DNA from: JAGVSV01 sp040766135
GTDB lineage: Bacteria > Bacillota > Clostridia > Christensenellales > Aristaeellaceae
Assembly: GCA_040766135.1 (NCBI GenBank)
Contig: JAXGRA010000001.1
Location: forward strand, 1 to 64,000
Direction: 5' to 3'
DNA: 64,000 bases
The translations under genes and the position numbers were made by a program. Shown here one piece after another: positions 42,578 to 51,041 of this stretch (position 1 is its first letter; each line of letters opens with the position of its first letter). A model generated the notes under the pieces. The model made no database searches and was not told the origin of the DNA. It was given only the letters and a program-made list of their open reading frames with translations.

Positions 42578-43212
42578 GGGGATACACGCATTATTTCTGG
42601 GATTTTGATGGCACCCTGTACGACACCTATGGCCTGATTACGGATTTATGCATGGAGGTGCTGGCGCATTGCGGCATTTCCGCCCCCCGTGATGAGGTGC
42701 TGCGCTTAGCCAAGGGCAGCATGGGCGATGTGTTCACGGCGTACTGCCAGGATGCGGATGAGCATGAACTGCGTGGGTTGTACAACCAGGTCAGCGAAAA
42801 GGCCGGGCTGTCCGGCATGCAGCTGTATCCGGGGGCGGAGAAGTTTTTGCGCATGTCGCGCCTGCAGGGCGTGCAGCACTATCTGTACACCCACCGCGAC
42901 AATGCCGCCATTGCGGCGCTCAAGCGCGATGGGCTGTACCCGCTGTTTACGGATTTTATTACCAGCGAGGACGGCTTCCCGGCCAAGCCCGCGCCCGATG
43001 CGCTCAACCATCTGATGCAGCGCTACTCGCTCAACCGCAGGGACTGTGTGATGGTGGGCGACCGTGCGATGGACTTGGACGCGGCAAAAAACGCCGGGAT
43101 GGACGGCGTTTTGTTTGATCCGGATGGGTTCTATCACGATTACCCTGCGCAGCATCGCTTTGCAGACTATGTATCCATGCAAACGCTGCTGAAAGTTACG
43201 GCTCCAATATGA
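42574..43212 (+). CDS. HAD-superfamily phosphatase (phosphoglycolate phosphatase-like)
   Basis: A 212-residue cytosolic enzyme. HAD motif I is HYFWDFDGTLYDTYG with the nucleophile and general-acid Asp, motif II is in YLYTHRDN, motif III is the Lys in GFPAKPAPDALN and motif IV is VMVGDRAMDLDAAKNAGM. The alpha-helical cap lies between residues 20 and 85, as in subfamily IA. It overlaps mscL (ATGA) and so is co-translated, and it overlaps the end of the convergent hom gene by 17 nt. Substrate not evident. Confidence 0.87.
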   Translation: MRGYTHYFWDFDGTLYDTYGLITDLCMEVLAHCGISAPRDEVLRLAKGSMGDVFTAYCQDADEHELRGLYNQVSEKAGLSGMQLYPGAEKFLRMSRLQGVQHYLYTHRDNAAIAALKRDGLYPLFTDFITSEDGFPAKPAPDALNHLMQRYSLNRRDCVMVGDRAMDLDAAKNAGMDGVLFDPDGFYHDYPAQHRFADYVSMQTLLKVTAPI

Positions 43213-44355
43213 TGGCGCAGGCCTCCTGATGGTCTGCCAGCCAGGCTTGCACCTCCTGAAGATCCAGGGGGTGCGTTTTTTGTCCGTCGCCCAGCGCGCC
43301 ATCAGCCCACGCGGCAGGGATGGCAACCCCGCGCAGGTAGAAGCGCGCGGTGGTGGGCGCGGCGGCGGGCGGCACACGCCCTAAGCGCGGCGACAGCCCG
43401 GCGGCGCCGGACATCGCGTCCAGCAGGTCAGTAAACACCGCGTGCCCGGTGGGACGGCTGCCTGCGCCCTGGCCCATGAACCCGGCGCGGCCCAAAAACG
43501 GGCTGGTGACTTCAATCAGGTTTAATGAGCCGCTGATGCCGGCCAGCGGCGTCAGGCGCGGCAGGGCGCAGGGGAACACAAACGCCGCCACACCCGGCCC
43601 TCGCGCCGGGCAGCGCCCAGCAGCTTGACCTCATACCCGTGCTGCGCCAGGGCGGCGATGTCCTGATCGCGCACGCGGGTGATGCCCTCGCAGGGGATGT
43701 CCTGCTCCGGCACGCTGCCGCCAAAGGCCACGCAGCACAAGATACGCAGCTTGCGCCGGGTGTCGTAGCCCGCCACGTCGTCCCGCGGGTCGGCCTCTAA
43801 ATACCCCAGCGCGCTGGCGCGCTGCATCATAACCTCGTAGGTATTCCCCTCCCGCATGCCGGTCAGGATAAAATTGCAGGAGCCGTTGAGGATGCCCTTG
43901 ATGGAGGTGATTTCGCCTGCGCGCTCCAGCGCGCGCAGGGGCTTGAGCAGCGGCGTGCCGCCACCCACGCTGGCTTCATACAGGAATGCAGCGCCATGCT
44001 GCGCGGCCAGCGCATGCAGCTCTTCCATGTGCCGGCTGACCAGCGCCTTGTTGGCGGTGATGAAGTGCTTGCCGTGCGACAGCGCCGACACCGCCATCTC
44101 GTAGCCCAGCGCGCTGTCGTTGATGGCATCCACAATGGCATCGGTCGTGGTGTCATTAATGATGCGATGCGGGTTGTCGGTCAACAACCCCTCGCGCGGC
44201 ATCACTTTGCGCTGTTTGTGCATATTGCGCACCAGCACCGCGCCCAAATCCATCGATATACCGGTCAGGGCGGATACGCGCGATTTCTCGTGCTCGAATA
44301 CTTCATAAAAGCCCTGGCCTACTTCGCCCAGGCCCAGCAGCGCAATGCGTTTCAT
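43196..44355 (-). pseudogene. hom: Homoserine dehydrogenase with one frameshift
   Basis: The first part (44355 to about 43585) has the NAD site KRIALLGLGEVGQGFYEVF, FITANKALVSRH, EASVGGGTPLLKPL, GILNGSCNFILTGM and YLEADPRDDVAGYD, a complete catalytic region. Near 43590 the frame slips by one base in CGGGTGTGGCGGCG; one more base restores RVVAAFVFPCALPRLTPLAG and the domain then runs to 43196. The intact protein would be about 386 residues, so it is a short form with no ACT domain. It overlaps asd by 4 nt. Because hom is needed for Thr and Met synthesis, this is either a real auxotrophy or a sequencing error. Confidence 0.85.
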
Positions 44356-45326
44356 CCCATGCGTTCCAGCGCTTTCTGAGCGATTTGCACGGCGTTGGTG
44401 GCAGCGCCCTTGCGCACGTTGTCGGCCACCACCCACAGGTTGACGCCGCTTTTGACGCTGAAGTCGCGCCGGATGCGCCCCACGAACACCTCGTCACGGC
44501 CCTCGGCCAATATGGGCATGGGGTATACATTGTTCTGCGGGTCGTCCATCAGCACCACGCCCTCGTGGGCGGCAATGCGCCCGACCAACTCGTTTAGGTC
44601 AAATTCCTTTTCCAATTCCACGTTGACGCTGACGCAGTGGCCAAAGCGCACCGGCACGCGCACGGTGGTGGCCGTGATGGGCAAATCCTTTTCGTGCAGG
44701 ATTTTGCGCGTCTCGTCGATCATCTTGTGCTCCTCGCCGGTATAGCCATCGTCGCGGAAGCTGTCGATGTGCGGCAGGATGTTGGCGTGGATGGGGTGGG
44801 GATAGAACTCATGCTTGTTTTCGTCCAGATCGTTCAGGCCTTTGATGCCGGAACCCGACACCGCCTGATAGCTGCTGTACACCACGCGCTTTAGGCCATA
44901 GGGCTTGAGCGCGTGCAGCGGCGGCATGCACTGGATGGTGGAACAGTTGGGGTTGGACACAATGCCTTTTAGCGGAATATCATCGGCGTTGACCTCCGGC
45001 ACCACCAGCGGGATATCGGGCTGCATGCGGAAAGCGCTGCTGTTATCCACCACCAGCGCGCCGGCCGCGGCTGCGACGGGCGCATACTGGCGGCTGACGC
45101 TGCCGCCGGCCGCAAAAAACGCAATGTCCACGCCCTCAAACGTGGCCTGGGCTAAGTTGCCCACGGTGTATTCCTGTCCGTTCCAGGTAATTTGATGCCC
45201 GGCCGAACGCTCGGACGCCAGCAGGGTGAGCGTGCCCACGGGGAAGTCCCGCTCGGCCAGCACCTGCAAAATGGTGGAGCCTACCAGCCCGGTAGCGCCT
45301 ACAACAGCAACATGTACGTTTTTCAT
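44352..45326 (-). CDS. asd: Aspartate-semialdehyde dehydrogenase
   Basis: A 324-residue enzyme that reduces aspartyl phosphate to the semialdehyde with NADPH in the Lys/Thr/Met/DAP pathway. Motifs: VAVVGATGLVGSTILQVL (NADP), FFAAGGSVSRQYAP, VVPEVNADDI, GIVSNPNCSTIQCM with the catalytic Cys, and VRVPVRFGHCVSVNVELE with the catalytic His region. Normal length. It is the middle gene of lysC-asd-hom, with 4-nt overlaps on both sides and a T-box at the head of the operon. Confidence 0.95.
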   Translation of the reverse strand: MKNVHVAVVGATGLVGSTILQVLAERDFPVGTLTLLASERSAGHQITWNGQEYTVGNLAQATFEGVDIAFFAAGGSVSRQYAPVAAAAGALVVDNSSAFRMQPDIPLVVPEVNADDIPLKGIVSNPNCSTIQCMPPLHALKPYGLKRVVYSSYQAVSGSGIKGLNDLDENKHEFYPHPIHANILPHIDSFRDDGYTGEEHKMIDETRKILHEKDLPITATTVRVPVRFGHCVSVNVELEKEFDLNELVGRIAAHEGVVLMDDPQNNVYPMPILAEGRDEVFVGRIRRDFSVKSGVNLWVVADNVRKGAATNAVQIAQKALERMG

Positions 45327-46645
45327 GCTTCCTCCTGTACAAAGGCCTTGTATATGGCCCGGATGGCATTTTCAAAGTCCTGGTTGTCTACGCCGATTAA
45401 TATGTTCAACTCGCTGGACCCCTGGGAGATCAGCCGGATGTTGACCTTGTCATCGCCCAGCGCGCGGAATACGCGCGCGGCCGATCCGGCTGCATGGATC
45501 ATGCCCTGCCCCACCACGGCAATCAGCGCGATGGAGGGCATGGACACCAGCGCATCCGGCGAACAGTAAATGCGGATTTCTTCCAGTATCTTGCGCTCCT
45601 TGCCCGATATATCGGCCTGCGACACAATCACCGACACGCTGTCGATGCAGGAGGGCATGTTTTCGATGGGCACCTCGTTGCTTTCAAACACGCTGATGAG
45701 CTTGCGCAGGAAGTCCCCCTCCTCGCGCAGGCGCGTCTTTTCCACGTTGATAACGCGGAAATCCTTCTTACCTGCAATGCCGGTGACGATGGTGCCCTTG
45801 CGCTCGGTCTGTTCGGGCACGATCAGCGTGCCGGGATCCTCCGGCCGGTGGGTGTTGCGAATGTGGATGGGGATACCGGCCTCGCGCACGGGGAAAATGG
45901 CATCCTCCTGCAGCACCTGTGCGCCCATGTAGCTTAGCTCCCGTAGCTCGCGGAAGGTGATGCTGTGGATGGGGCGCGGGTTGGGCACGATGCGCGGGTC
46001 GGCCATCAAAAAGCCCGACACGTCCGTCCAGTTTTCGTACAGGCTGGCGCGCACGCCGCGGGCGATGACGGCCCCGGTGATGTCGCTGCCGCCGCGCGCA
46101 AAGGTGATCAAATTGCCCTGCGCATCCGCGCCGTAAAAGCCGGGGATGACCGCGCGCTCATGGTCGTTTAAGCCCACGCGGATGGCTTCATAGGTGGCGG
46201 CCTCGTCCATGTGGCCGGAAGGGTCAAACACAATGAGGTCGCTGCTGTCCACAAACGGGAGATCCAGATACTCCGCCATCAGGCGCGCGCACAGATACTC
46301 GCCACGGCTGGCGCAGTAATCACGGCTGGCTCCGGCGCGGATGCGGGCTTCTATCTGATTCAGCTCAGCGTCCAGGTCCAGCGTCAGGCCCAGCGTGCGG
46401 TGAATGTCGCGGTAGCGCGCCGCGATGATGGAAAACACATCCTCAAAGCCCAGCCGATGGCTGGCCAGCTGGTAGCACATCAGCAGCATGTCGGTAATCT
46501 TGTGATCCTTGCTATCGGCCTTGCCGGGGGCCGATACCACCACGTACCGGCGGCGTTCATCGGCCCGGACGATATCGCCCACCTGCACAAAGCCCTGCGC
46601 ATTGGCCACCGAGCTGCCGCCGAATTTGGTTACAATTGTGTCCAC
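45323..46645 (-). CDS. lysC: Aspartate kinase with C-terminal ACT domains
   Basis: About 440 residues; catalyses the first step from aspartate. The start is GTG 46645 (VDTIVTKFGGSSVAN), 5 nt after AGAGGAGG; the longer frame to 46669 would include the ribosome binding site. Kinase motifs: KFGGSSVANAQGF, VSAPGKADSKDHKITD, GEYLCARLMAEYL, FARGGSDITGAVIARG. Two ACT domains (about 310-440, INVEKTRLREEGDF and ALIAVVGQGM) allow end-product inhibition. The transcript begins with a T-box leader, so supply of a charged tRNA also controls it. Confidence 0.93.
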   Translation of the reverse strand: MDTIVTKFGGSSVANAQGFVQVGDIVRADERRRYVVVSAPGKADSKDHKITDMLLMCYQLASHRLGFEDVFSIIAARYRDIHRTLGLTLDLDAELNQIEARIRAGASRDYCASRGEYLCARLMAEYLDLPFVDSSDLIVFDPSGHMDEAATYEAIRVGLNDHERAVIPGFYGADAQGNLITFARGGSDITGAVIARGVRASLYENWTDVSGFLMADPRIVPNPRPIHSITFRELRELSYMGAQVLQEDAIFPVREAGIPIHIRNTHRPEDPGTLIVPEQTERKGTIVTGIAGKKDFRVINVEKTRLREEGDFLRKLISVFESNEVPIENMPSCIDSVSVIVSQADISGKERKILEEIRIYCSPDALVSMPSIALIAVVGQGMIHAAGSAARVFRALGDDKVNIRLISQGSSELNILIGVDNQDFENAIRAIYKAFVQEEA

Positions 46646-46661
46646 ATGTCCTCCTCTGAAT

Positions 46662-46870
46662 AAAAGCACCCATCCAATCAGGACGAGTGCGCCTCGTATT
46701 CCACCTTAAGGGGAGTTGTGCCGGTAACGCTGGCAGGCGCCGGGCCTTACTATGATTTGGGGCCGGTGCTCCAAGGGGGTGTTCGCCGGTGTGTTGCCGG
46801 GCAAGCCTTACAGCCGGTGGGCTTGCTTCTCTGTCGGGCGCAACGGGTACTCGTCCTCATCCACGCACAC
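46662..46870 (-). ncRNA. T-box leader of the lysC operon (Thr suspected)
   Basis: On the minus strand: CAGAGAAG ... GGCTGTAAGGC apical region, AAGGTGGAATACGAG as the T-box (46707-46693), and a terminator with 10-bp arms 46690-46681 and 46675-46666 followed by TTTTATT. The specifier region GCGAACACCCCCTTGGAGC aligns base for base with the Phe and Tyr leaders of this window and reads CAC (His) at the same place, but a one-base shift in either direction reads ACA or ACC, both Thr. UGGA predicts discriminator U, which argues against tRNA-His (C73). Confidence 0.8.
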
Positions 46871-46873
46871 CAT

Positions 46874-46902
46874 ATCATAGATGCGCCGCTGCACGCTGTC
46901 AA
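46874..46902 (-). promoter_or_regulatory. Promoter of the lysC T-box transcript
   Basis: On the minus strand TTGACA (46902-46897), 17 nt, TATGAT (46879-46874); close to consensus. Confidence 0.8.
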
Positions 46903-46910
46903 TGTATATC

Positions 46911-46949
46911 CTGCATTTTGTGTGTATTTACTGCATTTTGTGTGTATTT
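46911..46949. repeat. Two tandem copies of a 20-bp unit
   Basis: CTGCATTTTGTGTGTATTT at 46911-46929 and again at 46931-46949. It lies at the change from GC-rich lysC sequence to the AT-rich island and may mark the island boundary. Confidence 0.7.
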
Positions 46950-46960
46950 TACAAATAAAA

Positions 46961-47030
46961 TAGTATTACACATGTTTTATATAGGAAAGTCAATTGCATT
47001 TAATAGTTTTTTACCGTAACAATAAATATG
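46961..47030. promoter_or_regulatory. Shared regulatory element, copy A (upstream of the permeases)
   Basis: About 70 bp that align nearly end to end with 51842-51909: TAGTATTA, ACAT, 15 nt, GTC-ATTG, ATAGTTT, ACC and ATAAATAT are kept in the same order and spacing. It contains the same leftward promoter pattern (TTGACT, 17 nt, TGTAAT) as the araC promoter. The rest of the 46670-47184 interval holds the T-box, the tandem repeat and, near 47134-47139, TATAAT of a likely rightward permease promoter. Confidence 0.65.
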
Positions 47031-47202
47031 AAGTCGTGATTGTAAAATTCTGAGAAGGTTTATTGTCGTGCAGACCATGCACTGCAGGAACAAGCATTGG
47101 CTTGTATGTTACATAACCATAGGCAAGTTTCTTGAACTATAATCATAATGATGAATATAAATATGAAAGTATTTCGTATAAATCATGAAAGGGAAGAATT
47201 CA

Positions 47203-48218
47203 ATGAAGTTTCGAAGAGTCCTAACAACGCATTTATTAGGTTTGCGCAAGAACGGGATGCGAAGCGAGTATGTGCGGGAAAATTTGGAAATGTATTCGCT
47301 TTTATTGCCAGTCCTGATCTTGGTTTTCATTTTCTGTTACATCCCCTTATATGGATTGGTGATTTCGTTTCAGGATTATTCGCCAGGTGCCCCGTTTGTT
47401 GGAGAAGGCGTCAAGTGGGTCGGACTAAAACATTTTGTTAATTTTGTCTCTAGCAAGTATTTCTATAGAATTTTGCGCAATACGTTGGTCTTGAACTCGT
47501 TAAACCTTATCTTCGGATTCACGGCACCAATTATCTTTGCACTTCTGGCCAATGAAGTAAAGCGTCCGAAAATCAAAAAGCTTGTGCAAACTGCGAGTTA
47601 TCTGCCGTATTTTTATTTCTTCGGTCGTTGTAGCCGGCATGGTGATCTCATTTATCAGCACGGATGGTATCGTCAATCAAATTGTCCAAATGTTGGGCTT
47701 TGCGCGACAGTCATTTCGTACGGACTCATCCAAGTTTCCAATAATCTATACGATTACGAATGTTTGGAAAAATTTTGGCTTCGGTTCTATTTTGTACTTT
47801 TCCACCTTGTCATCCATTGACCCCGCGTTGTATGAATCAGCTAGTATAGATGGCGCTGGACGTTTTAAACAAATGTGGCATATTTCGCTTCCGGGGCTAA
47901 AAAACGTTATTGCGATTACCTTGATTCTGCAAATCGGCTCAATTTTATCAACAAACACAGAACTGATCCTTTTGCTTTATCTTCCCGCTACTTATGAGAC
48001 AGCTGATGTAATCGGGACGTATATTTATCGCTTGGGTATCGAAGGTGGTCAATTTATTATCACAACCAGTAGGTTGTTCATGGTGTTGGTTTCTGCTGAC
48101 GTTCTTGCAATGGATTGGCAACAAGCAATTCACCAAGCACCTTTGCGCCGTCATTGCATCGCCATCATTAATATTGTTAAGGAAGGGGAAACGCTACGTA
48201 GTTTCAATAGAAGCGTAA
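47203..48218 (+). pseudogene. LplB-type oligosaccharide ABC permease with two frameshifts
   Basis: Starts MKFRRVLTTHLLGLRKNGMR after GAAAGGGAAG. The first frame gives YSLLLPVLILVFIFCYIPLYG and VGLKHFVNFVSSKYFYRIL, then slips at a TTTTT run (47609-47613); one T fewer restores SYLPYFISSVVVAGMVISF. The second frame carries the conserved loop YESASIDGAGRFKQMWHISLPG and then slips again near 48113, after which WIGNKQFTKHLCAV can be read. The family imports complex plant-type oligosaccharides (LplB/UgpA-like). Corrected, the protein would be about 335 residues. It is upstream of a second damaged permease. Confidence 0.8.
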
Positions 48219-48231
48219 GCGATGAGAATAA

Positions 48232-49130
48232 ATGAGTAGAAAAAACAGAATTAAAGAAGGAAGCAAGATTGGTACGTTTCTGATTTATGTGTTCATGGCA
48301 CTAATATGCTTTATCACGTTATACCCTGTCTACAATGTACTGGTTCTTTCGTTAAGTGATCCTATGGAAGCGGTAACCATGAAAGTCTACTGGTGGCCGA
48401 AAGGTTTCTACTTGGGTAGCTATAAAATCTTGTTTGAGGATCAGAGCCTATGGCGTGCATACGCGAATACGATTATGTATGCTTCCGTCAATACGGCTTT
48501 AATGCTTGTGACCTGCACGATAGCGGCTTATCCGCTGACCTACAAGAATCTTTGGGGCAGGAAATTCATCAACTACTTTTTGATTGTTCCTATGTATTTC
48601 AGCGGCGGCCTGATTCCCAATTTCTTGCTGATTACAAAACTTGGTCTTTATTCCAGCCCGCTTGCGCTGATTTTGCCCACTTGTTTTTCAATCTGGTATA
48701 TTATCCTGACCGATCCTATTTCAGCTCTTTGCCCGAAACCTTGCGCGAGGCGGCAAAGATTGACGGAGCCAATAACTATCAGATCTTGCTACAGATATAT
48801 TTACCGATGTCCAAGGCCATTTTGGCGGTCATCGCGGTATATACGATCGTCGGCGTTTGGAACAGTTGGTTTTATGCTAGCGTTTATTTACCGACGACGA
48901 CATGGCAGCCACTACAGCTTTATCTAAGACGAGTCCTGATTCAAATGACAGTTGATCTTACAAAGGACTTGGGGAAAGAAGCATGCAGAGGAAGCTGCTA
49001 AACGAAATTGTCTAGTTTGCAAATGCGGTACGCCATGATCATTTTCACAACGATTCCCGTCATGCTTGTCTATCCATTCTTCCAGAAATATTTTGTTAAG
49101 GGAGTGATGCTCGGATCTCTTAAGGGATGA
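48232..49130 (+). pseudogene. YtcP-type oligosaccharide ABC permease with three frameshifts
   Basis: Starts SRKNRIKEGSKIGTFLIYVF. The first frame runs through YPVYNVLVLSLSDPMEAV and SGGLIPNFLLITKLGL to about 48713, where a base is missing (ACCGA for ACCCGA). The second frame continues RSYFSSLPETLREAAKIDGA, with the EAA loop that contacts the ATPase. An extra base near 48981 and a missing T near 49008 follow, before LQMRYAMIIFTTIPVMLVYP and KGVMLGSLKG to the stop at 49130. Corrected length is about 299 residues. All changes are single-base indels in otherwise well conserved sequence. Confidence 0.8.
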
Positions 49131-49183
49131 CCAAGAAAAATTATGCTAAGGGAGTGATGCTCGGATTTCTTAAGGAATTACCA
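49097..49183 (+). repeat. 50-bp spaced direct duplication at the permease end
   Basis: TAAGGGAGTGATGCTCGGAT at 49097-49116 recurs at 49147-49166, and similarity continues for about 37 bp. The second copy is outside the permease coding region, so a local duplication copied the last codons of the gene. Confidence 0.7.
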
Positions 49184-49222
49184 CTATTTTCTCCGAAATA
49201 ATATCAAACAGGAGGTATCAAA

Positions 49223-50845
49223 ATGAAACATCTCTGGAGACGCTTCTTTGTTGCATTGTTGGTTGCTGTTATTGTTGTTTCTTCTTTCACCAACTGGACC
49301 GTCGCCTCGGCTGAAGCAGGAACAACAGAGCTTCATCATCTCAAGCTTCTTGTACCGACCAACAACAACCCGTACATTAATTTTACTGAAAGAGATAGCT
49401 ATTCTTTTTGGACGTGCTTTACCGAAGCGCTGGCAAAACATGGTCTGGAATTAGAGCTTGAAGTCGTTCCCCGTGATCAGTTCGAAGTTGTCAGCCAGAC
49501 CAGAATGGCTGCCGCACAGGATTTGCCTGACCTGATCGTACTGTCATACCTCGATCAAGAAACTTGCGTAAAACTAGCGAAACAAGGAATGCTGCTGCCA
49601 ATTAATGAAATTGTGAAAGAGGGCGATGGAACGGCTAAGGACTTCCTAAACGAAATTGCCGCTTTCTCTAGAAAGCTTAATACGCTGGACGATGGAAACC
49701 AGTACTGGTTCTCATCCATCTTGATAACCACCTGGGGCGAGGATGTTTGCCAGAGTCCCGTCGTTCCAAACATCCGCAAGGACTGGCTGGACGCGTTGGG
49801 CTTGAAAACGCCTGAGACACTCGATGAATTTTATGATGCACTGGTTGCATTCCAGAAAAATGACATGAACGGAAACGGCCTAGCTGACGAAGTGGTAATG
49901 GTGAACCCCAATTTTATTGGGAATCCAATCGCTGGCTGGTTCGGCCTTGGCACCGATCTTGTTTCCGTCTTGTTTGATCAGAACAAGGTCGTCTGTCCTT
50001 GGTACCAAGAAGAGCAAATGAAAGCCTTCATCACCTACATGAAAAAGTTGGTCGACGCGGGCGTAATTGACCTCTCCGTGGATTCCACGATGACGACGCA
50101 GTATCTGGTCGAAAACAAGACTGCTTGCACAGTGACCTATGGCACACAGTCCTATCTAGAACCACAAGTCAACGTCGGCTCCGCTTCCGCCGCGGAATTC
50201 CTGCCCATTGGCCCGATTACCGCGCTGGAGGGTATCACAGCTTATGCGACAGGTGACAACGCGCAATACTCCTACCACAGATTTGGTTTTACCAAAGCAT
50301 GCAAGGACACCGAAGGCGCCGCGAAACTGCTAGATTTCCTCTATTCGGAAGAATATACTAACTTTTTCGAGTTTGGCGTTGAGGGTGAAACGTACGAAAT
50401 GGTTGATGGAAAACCGCAGTTTTTGGAAGGGGTTGGCCAGCCATACTGGGAGGAGATGTCTAAAAAAGGTCTAACCAACGGCTTGTGGATCATGATGGGT
50501 ATTCTTCCGCGCGTCTATCCTGGACAGGATCTGAAAATCACCGAGAAAAATGCCGCCCCCTATAAGCTAGAATACATGGAAAAATTCAGCAAATACCCAT
50601 ATAAGGCGCTCACCAGCGGCTATGAAAACAACTATATGGCGCTTCCTACGGACGAAGAGCTCGATCTTAAGAATTCCATTTATCCGGATTTGAAAACCTA
50701 TTCGGATGAAACTTTTGTCGGTCTGATTTCGGGGAAGCTCAGTCTGGATAATTGGGATTCCTACATTGCGGAACTGAAGAAGCTAGGTATGGACGATTAT
50801 CTACAAATGATGACCAATCGTTATGAACGCTACTGTAACCAATAA
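49223..50845 (+). CDS. Extracellular oligosaccharide-binding protein of the ABC importer
   Basis: A 540-residue exported protein of the LipO/family-1 solute-binding type. Signal peptide about residues 1-30 (FFVALLVAVIVVSSF); no lipobox Cys. Landmarks: LHHLKLLVPTNNNPYINF, RMAAAQDLPDLIVLSYLD, NIRKDWLDALGLKTPETLDE, DEFYDALVAFQKNDMNGNG and HRFGFTKACKDTEGAAKLLD. AGGAGG precedes the ATG. The frame is intact over 1.6 kb although both permease genes just upstream are broken. No ATPase is encoded; such systems normally use a shared MsmX-type ATPase. A terminator follows. Confidence 0.88.
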   Translation: MKHLWRRFFVALLVAVIVVSSFTNWTVASAEAGTTELHHLKLLVPTNNNPYINFTERDSYSFWTCFTEALAKHGLELELEVVPRDQFEVVSQTRMAAAQDLPDLIVLSYLDQETCVKLAKQGMLLPINEIVKEGDGTAKDFLNEIAAFSRKLNTLDDGNQYWFSSILITTWGEDVCQSPVVPNIRKDWLDALGLKTPETLDEFYDALVAFQKNDMNGNGLADEVVMVNPNFIGNPIAGWFGLGTDLVSVLFDQNKVVCPWYQEEQMKAFITYMKKLVDAGVIDLSVDSTMTTQYLVENKTACTVTYGTQSYLEPQVNVGSASAAEFLPIGPITALEGITAYATGDNAQYSYHRFGFTKACKDTEGAAKLLDFLYSEEYTNFFEFGVEGETYEMVDGKPQFLEGVGQPYWEEMSKKGLTNGLWIMMGILPRVYPGQDLKITEKNAAPYKLEYMEKFSKYPYKALTSGYENNYMALPTDEELDLKNSIYPDLKTYSDETFVGLISGKLSLDNWDSYIAELKKLGMDDYLQMMTNRYERYCNQ

Positions 50846-50927
50846 TGTAAAGTGGTTGGCTAAACGCCTTTACTAACAAAAAGCGGATTTAGCTGACGGT
50901 TGTTTCCTCTGAAGACCTATATGAGAT

Positions 50928-50982
50928 GCGCTCGGCTTCACAAGGTGATTCATATTGTTTTGTGGAGCCGAGACGCGTTTTT
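50928..50982 (+). terminator. Intrinsic terminator of the transporter operon
   Basis: CTCGGCTTCACAA (50931-50943) pairs with TTGTGGAGCCGAG (50960-50972), extended by GCG/CGC, then TTTTT at 50978-50982. It separates the transporter genes from the convergent araC gene. Confidence 0.85.
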
Positions 50983-51041
50983 GCATTACGGTATCGAGTG
51001 CTTTGTTATGATAAATATTTTGATTAATTTTAGAGTATATG

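Noticed and set aside
43580..43600. Programmed frameshifting in hom
   Set aside because: No slippery heptamer or downstream stimulatory structure is evident, and the family has no such mechanism.
46662..46870. Lysine riboswitch before lysC
   Set aside because: Lysine riboswitch landmarks are missing, while the AGAGA/GGCTG-AAG apical pair, GGTGGAA T-box and terminator fit a T-box leader.
47600..49020. Permease pieces as separate small genes
   Set aside because: The pieces lack starts and ribosome binding sites, and joined they give complete permeases of normal length.
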